Shown: positions 12,236 through 13,361 of the stretch, one piece after another
How positions within the stretch are numbered: position 1 is the stretch's first letter
Layout of the letters: the number at the start of each line of letters is the position of its first letter
DNA from: an uncultured Lachnoclostridium sp.
GTDB taxonomy: Bacteria; Bacillota; Clostridia; Lachnospirales; Lachnospiraceae
Length of the DNA stretch: 13,361 nt
Assembly (NCBI GenBank): GCA_958425285.1
Contig: CATZVV010000023.1
Span: 1-13,361 of the forward strand
Direction: 5' to 3'
The notes under the pieces: model-generated
Told to the model about the DNA's origin: nothing
The model's database searches: none
What the model saw: the letters and a program-made list of their open reading frames with translations, nothing else
Made by a program: the position numbers and the translations under genes

Positions 12236-13361
12236 CTATTTTCTGTTTTTCTGTAAAAATGCCGGAATTTTGATCTCTTCCGTATCCGACGTCTGAGGTG
12301 TAATCGGCTCCGCCACCGGTCTGCTTGTCACAATCGGACGCTCGCTAGATGCCGCTGTCTGAGAAGCTTGCTGATTACTGAAAGTATTATGTTCTGTCTG
12401 GCGGTTCTGACCAATTCCCTGAAGGAAACTTGGTCTTGCCGTATTATTTTTCGCTGAATTCTGATTTAAAAAACCAGGTCTTCCAAAGGAAGCTGCCTGA
12501 GGCTCTCCAACTTCATGAAGACCAGTAGCAATAACCGTAATAGAGGCTTCATCCGGTCTGGAATCATCATACATAGCACCAAAGATTATCGTTGCAGTTT
12601 CTCCCGCTAATTCCTGAACATAAGAAGCCGCTTCATTGGCCTCAATCAAGCTGATTTCACCGGAAATATTTATAATGACATGCGTAGCACCTTCAATGGT
12701 TGTTTCAAGCAATGGACTTGAAATTGCCTGCTTCACTGCATCAATACACTTGTCATCACCTTTACCTTGTCCAATACCAATATGAGCAATACCCTTATCC
12801 TGCATAACCATTTGAACATCCGCAAAATCCAAATTAATCAGGGCAGGCAAGTTAATCAAATCGGTAATACCCTGAACTCCCTGCTGCAGCACCTCATCAG
12901 CTTTACGAAGTGCATCCGGCATAGTTGTCCGGCGATCCACAATTGCCAACAACTTGTCATTTGGAATAACAATTAATGTATCCACGCTTTCTTTTAATTT
13001 AGCAATTCCGTTTAATGCATTATCCATTCTCGTTCTGCCTTCAAACTTAAACGGCTTTGTAACAATACCAACGGTAAGTTTACCCATCTCCTTTGCAATC
13101 TGTGCCACAACAGGTGCTGCACCCGTTCCGGTTCCACCTCCCATACCACATGTTACAAATACCATCTCCGAAGCTTTTATTACTTCTGCTAATTCTTCTC
13201 TGCTTTCTTCCGCCGCCTTTTCACCAATTTCCGGCTTTGCTCCGGCTCCAAGACCCTTTGTCAATTTTTCACCAATCTGCATACAAACCGGTGCTTTACA
13301 ACCTTTTAAGTGCTGCTTGTCTGTATTAACACAAACAAATTCCACTCCTTGAATTCCCTCT
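12236..13361 (-). CDS. ftsZ: Cell division protein FtsZ (N-terminus outside window)
   Basis: The last 374 codons of the tubulin-like GTPase that forms the division ring. The frame is open to the window edge (EGIQGVEFVCVNTDK), so only the first few dozen residues, including the first nucleotide-binding loop, are missing. The GTP signature GGGTGTG is at visible residues 74-80. The T7 loop NLDFADV with the GTPase-activating Asp residues is at 176-182. A Gln/Asn/Ser/Thr-rich linker follows from about residue 290. The C-terminal peptide IPAFLQKNRK is the conserved tail that binds FtsA, SepF or ZapA-type partners. A GTG at 13343-13345 is an internal Val codon and not the start. A terminator follows at once, so ftsZ ends its operon. 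Confidence 0.98.
   Translation of the reverse strand, partial: EGIQGVEFVCVNTDKQHLKGCKAPVCMQIGEKLTKGLGAGAKPEIGEKAAEESREELAEVIKASEMVFVTCGMGGGTGTGAAPVVAQIAKEMGKLTVGIVTKPFKFEGRTRMDNALNGIAKLKESVDTLIVIPNDKLLAIVDRRTTMPDALRKADEVLQQGVQGITDLINLPALINLDFADVQMVMQDKGIAHIGIGQGKGDDKCIDAVKQAISSPLLETTIEGATHVIINISGEISLIEANEAASYVQELAGETATIIFGAMYDDSRPDEASITVIATGLHEVGEPQAASFGRPGFLNQNSAKNNTARPSFLQGIGQNRQTEHNTFSNQQASQTAASSERPIVTSRPVAEPITPQTSDTEEIKIPAFLQKNRK

Noticed and set aside
12954..13352. 132-codon plus-strand open frame opposite ftsZ
   Set aside because: It is antisense to the FtsZ GTP-binding region; its Pro-rich run is the reverse of the Gly-rich GTP signature.

Overview
This window reads as chromosomal DNA of a low-GC anaerobic Bacillota, most likely a member of the Clostridia close to Lachnospiraceae. 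The evidence is the AT-rich composition with strong AGGAGG-type ribosome binding sites, the paired Fe-S scaffold and GGGtGRT genes, a biotin synthase of the type seen in obligate anaerobes, and the PurN, TopB and FtsZ variants. Every gene I can support lies on the minus strand, so transcription runs from the high-coordinate end to the low-coordinate end. I see no insertion sequence, prophage, CRISPR array, tRNA or rRNA.

In transcription order: (1) ftsZ, missing its N-terminus at the window edge, ends at 12236 and is followed by a clear Rho-independent terminator (12190-12219). (2) A YkgJ-type cysteine-cluster protein (11481-12140). (3) bioB (to 10431), whose promoter overlaps a BirA-type biotin operator (11443-11470). 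Its stop codon overlaps the start of a second cysteine-cluster protein of the FliB/lysine-N-methylase family (9313-10434), which ends in a terminator. (4) A purine/one-carbon operon purM-purN-purD-glyA (9191 down to 4953) from a promoter carrying an 11-bp direct repeat. GlyA supplies glycine for PurD and one-carbon units that, once converted to 10-formyl-THF, feed PurN. (5) A LUD-domain (lactate utilization type) gene split by a frameshift (4196-4826). (6) A compact leader with three back-to-back hairpins and a possible 17-codon leader peptide, followed by a 57-residue cysteine-rich membrane peptide, topB (DNA topoisomerase III) and a left-handed beta-helix protein, the last two overlapping by 4 nt. 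(7) A consensus promoter driving an Fe-S cluster scaffold protein and the start of a GGGtGRT protein that runs out of the window.

Most of the window is housekeeping. The parts most worth a second look are the BirA-controlled bioB flanked by two CxxCxxCC-family proteins, the substituted auxiliary-cluster ligand in BioB, the hairpin-rich leader before the small cysteine-rich peptide and topB, the repeat at the pur promoter, and the frameshifted LUD gene.
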